A stretch of 64,000 nucleotides of DNA, taken from assembly GCF_004769555.1 (NCBI RefSeq), contig NZ_RQFY01000004.1, positions 1,872,001-1,936,000 on the forward strand, written 5' to 3'. The number at the start of each line of letters is the position of its first letter. Position 1 is the first letter of the stretch. The translations under genes were made by a program, and so were the position numbers. Source of the DNA: Leptospira koniambonensis (lineage in GTDB: Bacteria > Spirochaetota > Leptospiria > Leptospirales > Leptospiraceae). Under the pieces are notes generated by a model. The model was not told where the DNA came from and did no database searches. It worked only from the letters and a program-made list of their open reading frames with translations. Below are positions 52,734 to 61,254 of this stretch, piece by piece.

Positions 52734-53816
52734 TTAGGAGCCTTGGAACTTTTTCATAAGCCGTTTTTTAACGTACAGCTCAGTGATTGCGTTCAAGGAA
52801 AAAGTGAATAGGAAAAGAAGAACTCCTAGGAAGAACAGAATATTATAATGTTCTGATCCCCAAATAACTTCTCCCATTTCCGCACCGATCGTGGCGGCAA
52901 ATGTCCTACTCGGATCAAAAATACCGAAACTCATCATAGGGGCGTTACCAGTTGCCATAAGAGCGATCATAGTCTCTCCAAAAGCTCGGCCGATCCCTAA
53001 AAGTACTGCGGCAAATACACCAGGTAATGCAGCAGGAAGCATAACTCTATAAGCAGTTTGCCATTCAGTAGCACCTAATGCTAAAGACGCCTGTCTATAA
53101 GATTGAGGCACTGTACTTAATGCATCTTCCGCAACAGTGAATATGATTGGAGTGACTGCAATCGCAAGACCGATCCCTCCAGTCAAAGCATTCAATCTGA
53201 AGTCTATATCGAAGGTTGCCTTAACTAAGGTGGCAACATCCATTAAGCAGAAAAATCCGATCACAACAGAAGGGAAGTTTGCAAGCATCTCAATTGCAGG
53301 TTTTACTATCTCTCTTACTCTCGGAGATACAAAAAACGTAATATTCAAGGCGGCTAAAATAGCTAAAGGCGCTCCGATTAAAATTGCTATGATTGTAGTC
53401 TTTGCAGTTCCTATGATCAAAGGTAGAATACCAAATTTAGGAACAGAAGAAACGGGCTGCCATATTTTGCTGAAAAGATTTTCGAAAAGAGAAAGTTTTT
53501 CAGGTTCTGGGGCAGTTACAGCAACAGGTTTATTTAATTCTAAAGTATCTCCATCAGGATTATATTCTGCAGGAGCATCCGAACTGGAGTCAGGATTGTA
53601 TTCCGTTGGCGCTCCGGAGCTTTGGATAGTAGAAGTGGCTTGCGGAGAATCCGAGAAGAATAAGGAAGAAGCTTCTCTAAAGACAAAGAAAAAAATAAGA
53701 AGAATGATAAGGATGGAAGTTGCAGCGGTTCCTTTTACTAAGGTTTCCGCGAAAACGTCTATTTTTCTTCTGCTCGGATGTAATAGATATCTCAGCAGAG
53801 GATCGAGTTTGCTCAT
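52734..53816 (-). CDS. pstC: Phosphate ABC importer permease PstC with an extended periplasmic loop
   Basis: 360 aa, longer than typical PstC (about 310). The core matches PstC: IGAPLAILAALNITFFV, ANFPSVVIGFFCL, QASLALGATEWQTAYRVMLPAALPG and GRAFGETMIALMATGN. Between the first two membrane segments lies an inserted low-complexity loop (about residues 55-110) with the duplicated AP-(T/A)-EYNPD unit (69-76 and 81-88). The loop is probably in the periplasm near the PstS docking side. Position in pstSCAB fits. Confidence 0.94.
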   Translation of the reverse strand: MSKLDPLLRYLLHPSRRKIDVFAETLVKGTAATSILIILLIFFFVFREASSLFFSDSPQATSTIQSSGAPTEYNPDSSSDAPAEYNPDGDTLELNKPVAVTAPEPEKLSLFENLFSKIWQPVSSVPKFGILPLIIGTAKTTIIAILIGAPLAILAALNITFFVSPRVREIVKPAIEMLANFPSVVIGFFCLMDVATLVKATFDIDFRLNALTGGIGLAIAVTPIIFTVAEDALSTVPQSYRQASLALGATEWQTAYRVMLPAALPGVFAAVLLGIGRAFGETMIALMATGNAPMMSFGIFDPSRTFAATIGAEMGEVIWGSEHYNILFFLGVLLFLFTFSLNAITELYVKKRLMKKFQGS

Positions 53817-53877
53817 TGATTATTCCGAATTCTGGATTTAAGAACGGCTCCCATTACTGAGAGCCGATCACACAATA

Positions 53878-54717
53878 TTACTTTTTCTTAAGAGGGAAGT
53901 AACCTACGTCCTTCACAACTTTTTGTCCGTCTTTTCCGATTACCCAATCGATAAACTTTTTAGTTTGGTCTTTAGGTGCTTCTCTCAGATAAAAATATAG
54001 ATATCTGGAGATCGGATATTTATTGGTCAAAATATTCGCTTCAGTTGGAAGTTCTGCTTTAGAGTTTGCGTCAGCAGCAACTGCAACGTCTTTTACTCCG
54101 GAAGCGTAAGCTGCTCCACCATAACCGATTCCCCATTTATCTTTGGAGATTGCGTTTACTAGTGCTGCAGTTCCTACCATATGTTGTGCAGAAGGATCAA
54201 AATCTTGTTTTTCCAAAGCGTGTTCTTTGAAATACTCATAAGTTCCGGAGTTATTCTCACGGCTATAAAGTACGATTTTATGATCTTCTCCGCCAACTTC
54301 TTTCCAATTGGTGATCTTTCCAGTGAAAATCTTGCGGATTTCTTCCAGAGTTAGTTTTGCAACTGGATTCTTTTTGTTTACATAAAGAGAAATACCGTCG
54401 ATTGCAACTTTGATTTCCACACCGTTGGAATTGTATTTTTCCTTTAATTGTTGGATTTCTTGAGGTTTTAGAGGGCGAGAAGCGGAACAAATATCTGTAG
54501 TTCCGTTGATTAGAGCAGCAATCCCAGTTCCAGATCCTCCTCCAGTAACTTGGAATTGAACGGATTTATCCGGGAAGGTTTCGGTCCATTTTTGAACCAG
54601 GATAACCATTGTATCGGATCCTTTAATGGTGATTGTCTTTTTCTCTTCCCCGGATACGGAAAATGAAGAAAGAGCGAATGCTAATAAGACAATAAGTCTT
54701 AAACCTATCTTTTTCAT
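53878..54717 (-). CDS. pstS: Phosphate-binding protein PstS
   Basis: About 279 aa from ATG at 54717 (MKKIGLRLIV), which begins a signal peptide; an in-frame ATG at 54753 would add 12 charged residues. AGGAG lies 13 bases upstream. Phosphate site motifs: IKGSDTMVILVQKW, GGGSGTGIAALINGT and SRENNSGTYEYF. Function: high-affinity phosphate capture in the periplasm. No lipobox is seen, unlike many Gram-positive homologues. First gene of pstSCAB. Confidence 0.95.
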   Translation of the reverse strand: MKKIGLRLIVLLAFALSSFSVSGEEKKTITIKGSDTMVILVQKWTETFPDKSVQFQVTGGGSGTGIAALINGTTDICSASRPLKPQEIQQLKEKYNSNGVEIKVAIDGISLYVNKKNPVAKLTLEEIRKIFTGKITNWKEVGGEDHKIVLYSRENNSGTYEYFKEHALEKQDFDPSAQHMVGTAALVNAISKDKWGIGYGGAAYASGVKDVAVAADANSKAELPTEANILTNKYPISRYLYFYLREAPKDQTKKFIDWVIGKDGQKVVKDVGYFPLKKK

Positions 54718-54850
54718 CTGTTTGATATTTCTCCTGAAATATTTTTGAATCATAAATGAGAACCGTTACGAACGGATTTCTCGAATATTACAATCCTGAT
54801 ACACTCTATTCTGCTGCATAGATTTGGCATTTTAGCGCATTCTATGAAAT

Positions 54851-54882
54851 AAGCCCCTGGCCGCAAGAAAGTACAGGGGCTT
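54851..54882 (-). terminator. Terminator between the lipoprotein gene and pstS
   Basis: AAGCCCCTG / CAGGGGCTT (9 bp, 14-nt loop) with a T run on the plus side and a weaker U-rich tail on the minus side. As genes here run on the minus strand, it most likely ends the porin-lipoprotein transcript and separates it from the pst promoter. Confidence 0.75.
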
Positions 54883-54889
54883 TTTATTG

Positions 54890-55345
54890 TTAGTCGGTAG
54901 GAAATCCTACCGCCGATTTAATCTTAGTCCCACAATCTCCCCCTGCTTGCCCCAGGTTTGGATCACAGGTATAATATTTAAAATTCACAGGACTTGCATT
55001 TGTAGGAATTCCTGAACCCAAAAATCCCAAGGCACCACAAGTTTGCTTGGAAAGAGCGGATTTCCTCAGTTCTGTATCGAGAGAATGTCCAAACATTATA
55101 TAAAGATAATAATTGGTCGGAGAGATTGTAGAATTAGAAGTTCCCAAAACGGTGAAATGGTCGTAACATTCTCCCGTATAATCAGTGAAATTTCCTGCAA
55201 CCTCTACCACTACGATTGAGTTGTTTCCGTCGTCAGGAGTTCCGATCAAGGCTCCTAGTAGTGCCGAATCTTCCTTTGTATTGGAAGAGCAAGAAATTGC
55301 TAAAAGTCCCAAAAGTGGAAGTATGAATTTAAGTTTAGATTTCAT
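54890..55345 (-). CDS. Small lipoprotein of unknown function
   Basis: 151 aa. AGGAG precedes the start and the signal ends LLAISCSS, a lipobox. The mature part has four cysteines (GECYDHF, KQTCG, YYTCD, GGDCG) that may pair as disulfides. No family recognised. It starts 19 bp after the porin gene and is probably co-transcribed with it, so it may respond to phosphate if the Pho-box assignment is right. Confidence 0.75.
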   Translation of the reverse strand: MKSKLKFILPLLGLLAISCSSNTKEDSALLGALIGTPDDGNNSIVVVEVAGNFTDYTGECYDHFTVLGTSNSTISPTNYYLYIMFGHSLDTELRKSALSKQTCGALGFLGSGIPTNASPVNFKYYTCDPNLGQAGGDCGTKIKSAVGFPTD

Positions 55346-55364
55346 AATTTGCTTTCTCCTCTTC

Positions 55365-57041
55365 TTAATCTAATCTGCTGTTCAATTGGTCAGGTGTAAC
55401 CATTCCGGTCCAGAAAGTTGCCTGAAGTTGGAAGTAGAGGGTTTGATTATTGATAGTTTCAGGTTCTCTTGTTATAGGATCTATTCCCAATTTAAGAACT
55501 GGGATTTGATAGAATAATTGTGCCTTAAACAAGTGTTTGTCCCCGAAAAGATTCAGACCGACCCAATAATATCTTTTAAGATCGTTATCTTCAATCTTAC
55601 CGTTACGATTGAAATCTCCTTTTAGGAAATCGTATCTGAAAACAGGCATAATATAATATTTATCGAATATTTGGATATTATATCCAACTGTTGCCTGCCA
55701 TCCTGAAAGATTGTTGGAAGCCGCTCCAGTATAAGTAGTGTAAGCACCACTTAGATAAATACCATTCCAAGTCATGGTCCCGTCGTAGGTATAACCCCTT
55801 AGGTCCAGATTTTTTTGGCAATAACTGGTTTGGTAGCTTGGAACAGTACAATCTGCAGTACTATTATCAGCAGTAGTTTGAGTTGTAAGAAGATACTGAG
55901 TAGGAGCGCCTCTTGGGATCGCGCCGTCCACAGCCAGAGTGGAAGCAGGGCCAGAACTAAAGCTTACATTCTTAGTTTGCATAGTAGCAGCACCTAAGGA
56001 GATTTTCAGATCTTTTTGGAAGATCTCCTCTCCTTCTTGCCAGCCAACGTTACTACCGTTTTCCTTAACTAAACCACCTAAAACGTTCCATTGAACTCTC
56101 GCAAAATATAAAGGAGAATTCAGAATAGGTTGGTTCGGTCTACCAGCAACGGTAAGATCCTGGCGTCTACCAGTTCCGTAGTCACCGCCACCACCATGTC
56201 CGTTACCTGCCATCAAGTCGACAGTCAGATATTTTTCATACTTTCCTTCGAAAAAATCTTTTAAAGGAGAAAGTCTCAGGTTTACACCCATATCGAACTG
56301 AGGATAAGCATTTGTCATATAAGAACGTTCTAATGCGATGAAGTTTGCAGAAGACATCAAATACTCTCTATGGAATTGAGTCGGTAATTGGCCGAAACTC
56401 AATCTTGCTCCTAAGATAGGAATATTCACAAAAAGGAATGCTTCTTGGATATAACCTCTTCCTTCTTTCAAAGAAACGTTCGTTACTTCTCCAGTAGAAT
56501 TTTTGGTTTGGGTAACATAAGGAGCGTTCAGCATGTTCTCTCCCCTTAAGTTCAGGGCCATTCCCCACCAGGAATTACCTTGGTATTGTAATCCTAAACG
56601 AAGACGTCTAAAGTTCCAATCCACGGAATTGAAATCTTCGTTTCCGTTATTATAATTGGATCCAGTCTGAGCGGAGACTCCTCTAAATTGTATCCTACCT
56701 GTGATGGTAAGTCTTTCTTTTTGGAGTTCATCCGGTCTACTAGTGAAATGGTTTGGATAAGGATTGAACTTAGGCTCGTTCTTGTTGATGGCCTTATCCA
56801 TCTTACTCTTAAAACGACCTGGACCAGGTTTGGTATATAATTGCCCATCCTGATCTTCATATATAGTGAATTCTTCTTGTTTTGGCTTTTCCATTTTAGG
56901 AGGCTCACCTGCTTGCGCAAGTTCTGCTCCTGGTGGAGTTCCTTGGGAGAAAATCGTCTGGGAACAGACGATAAGCCCTAGAATAAGAAACTGAGATCTT
57001 ATCCCCTCTAAGTTCTTTCTATTTTTAGATTTCTGCTTCAT
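55365..57041 (-). CDS. Outer-membrane porin (phosphate-selective OprO/OprP-like)
   Basis: 558 aa. The signal peptide (residues about 15-33, SQTIFSQG) is followed by a Pro-rich linker and then a barrel: LTITGRIQFRGVSAQ, FRRLRLGLQYQGNSWWGMALNLRGENM, then ARLSFGQLPTQFHREYL and a C-terminal QLQATFWTGM. The pattern fits phosphate-selective porin O/P proteins. AAGGT precedes the ATG. Pho-box-like repeats upstream and the pst operon downstream support a role in phosphate uptake across the outer membrane. Confidence 0.8.
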   Translation of the reverse strand: MKQKSKNRKNLEGIRSQFLILGLIVCSQTIFSQGTPPGAELAQAGEPPKMEKPKQEEFTIYEDQDGQLYTKPGPGRFKSKMDKAINKNEPKFNPYPNHFTSRPDELQKERLTITGRIQFRGVSAQTGSNYNNGNEDFNSVDWNFRRLRLGLQYQGNSWWGMALNLRGENMLNAPYVTQTKNSTGEVTNVSLKEGRGYIQEAFLFVNIPILGARLSFGQLPTQFHREYLMSSANFIALERSYMTNAYPQFDMGVNLRLSPLKDFFEGKYEKYLTVDLMAGNGHGGGGDYGTGRRQDLTVAGRPNQPILNSPLYFARVQWNVLGGLVKENGSNVGWQEGEEIFQKDLKISLGAATMQTKNVSFSSGPASTLAVDGAIPRGAPTQYLLTTQTTADNSTADCTVPSYQTSYCQKNLDLRGYTYDGTMTWNGIYLSGAYTTYTGAASNNLSGWQATVGYNIQIFDKYYIMPVFRYDFLKGDFNRNGKIEDNDLKRYYWVGLNLFGDKHLFKAQLFYQIPVLKLGIDPITREPETINNQTLYFQLQATFWTGMVTPDQLNSRLD

Positions 57042-57104
57042 TCAGAGTTACCTTTTCGATTCGCTTTCTGGGTTTTTTCCCCAGCGAATTCTGTTTTACG
57101 TTCA

Positions 57105-57215
57105 GGTAACAGAATGGCTTCTTTTGGTTACAAAATGATTACAGTATGGAGATGATTTGGTTACAGGCCTCCTTTGGAGAAGTTTTATGCAATATTGGTA
57201 TCATTTAAGTTACAG
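57105..57215 (-). promoter_or_regulatory. Pho-box-like direct repeats upstream of the porin gene
   Basis: On the minus strand the motif CTGTAAC-like occurs five times: 57105-57112 (CTGTTAC), 57127-57133 (TTGTAAC), 57138-57144 (CTGTAAT), 57160-57166 (CTGTAAC) and 57209-57215 (CTGTAAC). The pair at 57127-57144 has the 11-bp spacing of PhoB half-sites. Their place upstream of a phosphate-type porin fits phosphate control. The rest of this 209-bp gap has no gene. Confidence 0.6.
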
Positions 57216-57232
57216 AAATAAGACTAAATAAT

Positions 57233-57248
57233 CTAATCATATGATTAG
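57233..57248. other. Perfect 16-bp palindrome after the MFS gene
   Basis: CTAATCATATGATTAG lies 2 bp beyond the MFS stop codon. It could be an operator for the porin promoter or a weak hairpin ending the MFS transcript; there is no T run. Confidence 0.5.
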
Positions 57249-57250
57249 TT

Positions 57251-58576
57251 TCAGGCTTTTCCCTCTAAACTTTTCTTCATCGCAGATGCATCCTGGGCAA
57301 AACTTCTGGAAGCTAAGAATACAAATAGGGAAGTTAATAACACTGTCACAGGAATCAGATAGAGAGAATCATGCAAACCGATTGCCTTAAATTGTTCGGT
57401 CATCTCCGAAGCACCCGAGCGTAACATTGCAGATCTGGTTAAATAATCCGAAAACCAGCCGACAACTGCGGGACCAGCCGCTCCGCCTAACAGATACATT
57501 GCTGCAAAATAGATCGCCATTGCAGTTGCTCTTAATCTAGGTTCTATCACGTCTTGTATCGCAGGGTAAACGCAGGTATAATAATTATACGAAAGTAACC
57601 ATCCAAAGCCGAGTAGAAGTGAGAAGAATAAAACTAATTGTTCAGACTGGAGCAATGCTAAAAAAATCAGGATCCCGGAAACGAACAAATTGAATGCACC
57701 GAAAAGAAGACGACCTCTTTCTGATCTTTGGTGGATCTTATCTGCAATCCAACCTCCGACTGTTAGTCCGATTAGACCTGTGATCCCTACTATAAATCCA
57801 GTGGTGATTGCAGCTTTTACCAAAGTGAAATGATAATATCTTTGTAATAAAGAAACTAGGAAACTATTCACTGCATAGGCTGCAAAATTGAAAGTAAGAC
57901 CAGATAGGATGATCCACCACATAGTAGGGATCCTTAATACTTTTTTGATGGGTTGGGAAGGTGGGACTTTCGATACCTGGATAGATTCTGCAGCTCCTCT
58001 TTCAGGTTCTCTGATAAAAAAGAAAAATATGGAAAGAAGAATTCCTGGCAATGCTGCTATGAAGAATGGAGCTCTCCAAGATCCGAAAGCTTTTACCATT
58101 GCTCCCACAGTGAAGAATGCAAGGACAAGACCTAAAGGAAGTCCCAACATAAAAATACCAACTGCTCTTGCTCTTTTATGAGAAGGAAAAAGATCTCCTA
58201 TAAGAGAGTTCGCAGCAGGTGCATAACTTGCTTCTCCAATTCCAACTCCCATACGAACGGAAACAAAAGATAAATAATTCCAAGCGTATCCATTTAAAGC
58301 AGTAAACGCGCTCCAGATCGCGAGTCCCCAACCTATAATCTTTTTGCGGCTCCAAGAATCTGCGAGTCTTCCTAATGGTAAACCGGCGATGGCATATATT
58401 ACAGTGAATGCAGAACCTACGATACCTAATTGGAGATCACTTAAATCCCATTCATGTCGAATAGGCTCTATGATGATTGCTGGGATCGTTCTATCGAAGA
58501 AGTTGAGAAGGTTTGCCAAGAATAGAAGGATTAAGATCCTCCATGCATGTTTGGCTTGATTCGAGTTGGATTCCAT
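57251..58576 (-). CDS. MFS transporter (spinster-like)
   Basis: 441 aa with 12 membrane segments. The MFS loop 2-3 motif is GLPLGRLADSWSRKKIIGWG, and the spinster-type segment RMGVGIGEASYAPAANSLIGDLFP is present, with a second-half GGWIADKIHQRS repeat. Family knowledge: spinster-like carriers move lipids, sugars or organic anions; the substrate is unknown. It stands alone. Confidence 0.88.
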   Translation of the reverse strand: MESNSNQAKHAWRILILLFLANLLNFFDRTIPAIIIEPIRHEWDLSDLQLGIVGSAFTVIYAIAGLPLGRLADSWSRKKIIGWGLAIWSAFTALNGYAWNYLSFVSVRMGVGIGEASYAPAANSLIGDLFPSHKRARAVGIFMLGLPLGLVLAFFTVGAMVKAFGSWRAPFFIAALPGILLSIFFFFIREPERGAAESIQVSKVPPSQPIKKVLRIPTMWWIILSGLTFNFAAYAVNSFLVSLLQRYYHFTLVKAAITTGFIVGITGLIGLTVGGWIADKIHQRSERGRLLFGAFNLFVSGILIFLALLQSEQLVLFFSLLLGFGWLLSYNYYTCVYPAIQDVIEPRLRATAMAIYFAAMYLLGGAAGPAVVGWFSDYLTRSAMLRSGASEMTEQFKAIGLHDSLYLIPVTVLLTSLFVFLASRSFAQDASAMKKSLEGKA

Positions 58577-58717
58577 CGCTTTGTATCTCCCGAGGGCCGT
58601 AATTACCCCTGGCCAGGAAGAAAAAGCAAATCATAAATTTATAATTCGAACGATTGTTCTGAGATAAAAATATAAAGAATAGTTAATGAACTGGTGTTAG
58701 GTGAGTAATTAGAACCT

Positions 58718-58743
58718 CTTCTTCTTCCAAACGGAAGAAGAAG
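58718..58743 (-). terminator. Perfect 11-bp hairpin after tonB
   Basis: CTTCTTCTTCC / GGAAGAAGAAG with a 4-nt loop lies 7 bp beyond the tonB stop on the minus strand. There is no T run, so it may be a Rho-dependent or RNA-stabilising 3' hairpin rather than an intrinsic terminator. Confidence 0.6.
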
Positions 58744-58749
58744 ATTATA

Positions 58750-59340
58750 TCAATAGAGAGAGAAACGAACTGGAACGTAAACTTTTACAGTAATCTTTTT
58801 TCCATCCAGGACAGAAGGAGAGTAACGTTTTTTATAGAAGGCTTGGATTGCGGATTCTTCTAATCCATATCCTAAGGTTTTACCAATATTACGTACTCTT
58901 AAAACTTCTCCTGAGTCGGCGATGATCACTTCTAAAGTAAGAGTTCCGCCTATACCTGCAGACTGAGCGTCTTTGGTGTATTCAGGTTGAACGTTCGGAG
59001 AAAGGTCGATCGGCGCAGTGGCACCAGATACGATCGCATCCTGAGCTCCTGCAATTCTAGAGTCCTCTTTCTTTTTTAGAGTGTCTGTAACTTCGAATTC
59101 TCCGTCGTCAGGAGCTTCTCCCACGTTTGGATCTTGGATCACTAAATTATCCACGAAGGCGACTTCATCGATGAGTTTGTCCAGATGGTCATAAGTAGTT
59201 GGAGGAGTGTACCAGAAAAGAAGTGCTGCGATCTGAAGAAAAGCAGAAGAACCTAAGAAGGTTTCCATTCTGTAACGATCAACAAACCTACGAAGACCAG
59301 AACGTTTTTTGGAAGAAGGAGGAGAAGCAACTTGGTTCAT
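58750..59340 (-). CDS. tonB: TonB-family energy transducer
   Basis: 196 aa. One N-terminal membrane segment (about 32-45), a linker with DAP/E-rich sequence, and a C-terminal TonB domain: [44 protein letters not shown] and [11 protein letters not shown]. Family knowledge: TonB carries proton-motive energy from ExbBD to outer-membrane transporters. It overlaps exbD by 4 bp. No Pro-rich stretch, so it is a short type. Confidence 0.85.
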   Translation of the reverse strand: MNQVASPPSSKKRSGLRRFVDRYRMETFLGSSAFLQIAALLFWYTPPTTYDHLDKLIDEVAFVDNLVIQDPNVGEAPDDGEFEVTDTLKKKEDSRIAGAQDAIVSGATAPIDLSPNVQPEYTKDAQSAGIGGTLTLEVIIADSGEVLRVRNIGKTLGYGLEESAIQAFYKKRYSPSVLDGKKITVKVYVPVRFSLY

Positions 59341-59750
59341 TTCAATCCTCCTCCTTGAGTGGTTTTAGTCACGAGGGAAACTTTTAAGGCTCCCGCTTCT
59401 TTTAATAATTCGAATACATCGTCGAGACTTGCATAATCCACATCCTTATCCGCATGGATAAGCACCTTAAGGTCTGGTGTAGTGGCAAGCTTTGCTCTTA
59501 CGTTATTAATCGCTTCATTAAGAGGCATACGGATCTGGTTGAAATATATTGCCTTATCAGCACCTATATACAAGTTCGCGATCTTTTTGTTGAGCTGCTC
59601 ACCTCCCGGAACATCCGGAAGAGCAAGTGGAAGATCTGGATCCGTATCAAGGACCGAGGTCACCATAAAGAATACCAAAAGAAGAAAGGCGATATCGGCC
59701 ATAGAGCTGACCGGAATGGAAGGTGGAGCTTTTTTCTTTTTAAGTGCCAT
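59337..59750 (-). CDS. exbD: ExbD-family proton channel subunit (second copy)
   Basis: 137 aa. The single membrane segment contains the critical Asp: [20 protein letters not shown]. The rest is the periplasmic ExbD fold ([39 protein letters not shown]). It sits between another ExbD gene (3 bp gap) and tonB. Two ExbD genes in one operon are common in spirochetes and Bacteroidota-like systems. Confidence 0.9.
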   Translation of the reverse strand: MALKKKKAPPSIPVSSMADIAFLLLVFFMVTSVLDTDPDLPLALPDVPGGEQLNKKIANLYIGADKAIYFNQIRMPLNEAINNVRAKLATTPDLKVLIHADKDVDYASLDDVFELLKEAGALKVSLVTKTTQGGGLK

Positions 59751-59753
59751 AAC

Positions 59754-60173
59754 TTATTTTAATCTTTTTACGGAGACTTGTTTAAATCCTCTCAACTGCA
59801 CTGCAGAAAGAGCATCTAACATATTTCCGTACTTCGTTTCGCCGGTCGTTTTGATCAAAGCAACTTTTTCATCGAGATTCGGGATTTCCAGATCATTCAG
59901 ATCTTTTCTGAACTCTGCCAAATCTTTGTAATCACGAGTGCCGAGGACTTTGTTCCTCATCTTGATCGTTTCGCCAGCCACCAGTATCTCGTAGATATTC
60001 TCTCTTAAGATTAAGGTGGGGTTGGAGTTTTTGCGGGGAAGTTGGATATTCAAACCCTCCTTCACGAAAAACACCGCGGTCACCATAAAAAATACGAGAA
60101 GAAGAAACGCGATATCCGACATAGAAGAGGCTGAAATCTCTTCCAAACCTCTTTTTTTCTTAAGCTGAATCAT
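59754..60173 (-). CDS. exbD: ExbD-family proton channel subunit (first copy)
   Basis: 139 aa. The membrane segment is [20 protein letters not shown] with the conserved Asp. The periplasmic part ([41 protein letters not shown]) differs from the second copy, so the pair probably forms a heteromeric ExbB/D channel. It follows exbB by 33 bp. Confidence 0.9.
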   Translation of the reverse strand: MIQLKKKRGLEEISASSMSDIAFLLLVFFMVTAVFFVKEGLNIQLPRKNSNPTLILRENIYEILVAGETIKMRNKVLGTRDYKDLAEFRKDLNDLEIPNLDEKVALIKTTGETKYGNMLDALSAVQLRGFKQVSVKRLK

Positions 60174-60206
60174 ATTCCGAATTCCTAATAAATGGAAGAG
60201 CTAAGA

Positions 60207-61016
60207 TTAAGCTCTTGCGTTACGTTTCAGGAATTCTTTGTAAATTCTGTTTGCAGCTTCTTCCACTTCGGATGTGAATCCGTCAATTCTGGAAGTCAGA
60301 TATTGGTGGAAAGTCATTGCAGGAATTGCGATAATCAAACCAGCAGCAGTAGTGATAAGAGCTTCTTTAATACCACCCGCTACCACTTTCGCGTTAACTT
60401 GGTCAGCATTTGCGATCGCGTCGAACGCGTTGATCATACCGGAAACCGTTCCTAAGAACCCGATCAAAGGTGCGATAGTAGATACAGCAGCTAAGATCAC
60501 AAGTCCTCTTTCCAGAACTACGATCACTTCTGCAGCTTCTCTTTCGATACCTTTTGCAAAAATTTCAGCGTTACCAGCAGATACATCGATACCGTTTTTC
60601 AAAATATCAGAAATTTTATAAGAAGGGTTTGCATCGATGAATTCTTTCGCTCCATCAAAACCTTTCTCATCAACCTTCTCTCCTAGATCGATATTAAAAC
60701 CTTTAGGAAGAAGTTTGGAAGTAGTAAGGAAGTAGATCCTTTCAAAAATAATTGCAAGAGCAATGATAGAAGAAAGAGCCAATGGATACATTGTCCATCC
60801 ACCCTTATTGAACAGATCTACAAATCCCCAAGTCCCACTTTTTTCAGCAGGAGCCGGAGCAGGTTGTTCTGCAGGTGCAGTTTGTTCGGTTTTATTTGCG
60901 TCGGTGGGTGCCGCATCTTGAGAAAAAGTAGGTAAAGTTGCAGTTAGAACGAATCCTCCTACAAGTGCAATGGCGATCCATTGGCGTAGAGAGAGATTAG
61001 TATATCGATTATGCAT
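60207..61016 (-). CDS. exbB: ExbB/MotA/TolQ-family proton channel protein with N-terminal extension
   Basis: About 269 aa from ATG at 61016 (an ATG six codons earlier at 61034 is also possible; a 14-bp palindrome AGCTTTCGAAAGCT lies between them). A signal peptide (about 10-32) precedes an Ala/Pro/Glu-rich stretch, then three membrane segments and the MotA/TolQ core ([46 protein letters not shown]). Family knowledge: ExbB forms the proton channel with ExbD and powers TonB. First gene of the operon. Confidence 0.9.
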   Translation of the reverse strand: MHNRYTNLSLRQWIAIALVGGFVLTATLPTFSQDAAPTDANKTEQTAPAEQPAPAPAEKSGTWGFVDLFNKGGWTMYPLALSSIIALAIIFERIYFLTTSKLLPKGFNIDLGEKVDEKGFDGAKEFIDANPSYKISDILKNGIDVSAGNAEIFAKGIEREAAEVIVVLERGLVILAAVSTIAPLIGFLGTVSGMINAFDAIANADQVNAKVVAGGIKEALITTAAGLIIAIPAMTFHQYLTSRIDGFTSEVEEAANRIYKEFLKRNARA

Positions 61017-61089
61017 AGCTTTCGAAAGCTCCATAAGAAGTAATGAGACATTTTTACGAGATTTGAGTTACATATTTATTACGAAGTAG

Positions 61090-61195
61090 TTACGGGTTGG
61101 TTAGTTTGGGGAGGCATTCGGAGAGTGGGAAGGAAGGGTATGGTGTAACTAGCGGAGGATGATGCGGGATTGTAATAGTAGGGGGAGGGGAATAT
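61090..61195 (-). other. C-rich, G-poor leader of the exbB operon
   Basis: On the minus strand this 106-nt tract is strongly C-rich and almost free of G (for example CCCTTCCTTCCCACTCTCC). It lies between an intrinsic terminator and exbB, so it is part of the exbB leader or a candidate Rho-binding (rut) region. No gene is seen. Confidence 0.45.
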
Positions 61196-61206
61196 TGAAA
61201 GAAATA

Positions 61207-61241
61207 GCATCGAAACAAGTTTAGAATCCTTGTTTCGATGC
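61207..61241 (-). terminator. Intrinsic terminator of the large surface protein gene
   Basis: A perfect 13-bp stem GCATCGAAACAAG / CTTGTTTCGATGC with a 9-nt loop, followed on the minus strand by CTATTTCTTTC. It lies 14 bp after the stop of the 61255 gene. Confidence 0.8.
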
Positions 61242-61254
61242 CATCTGTTTAGCA

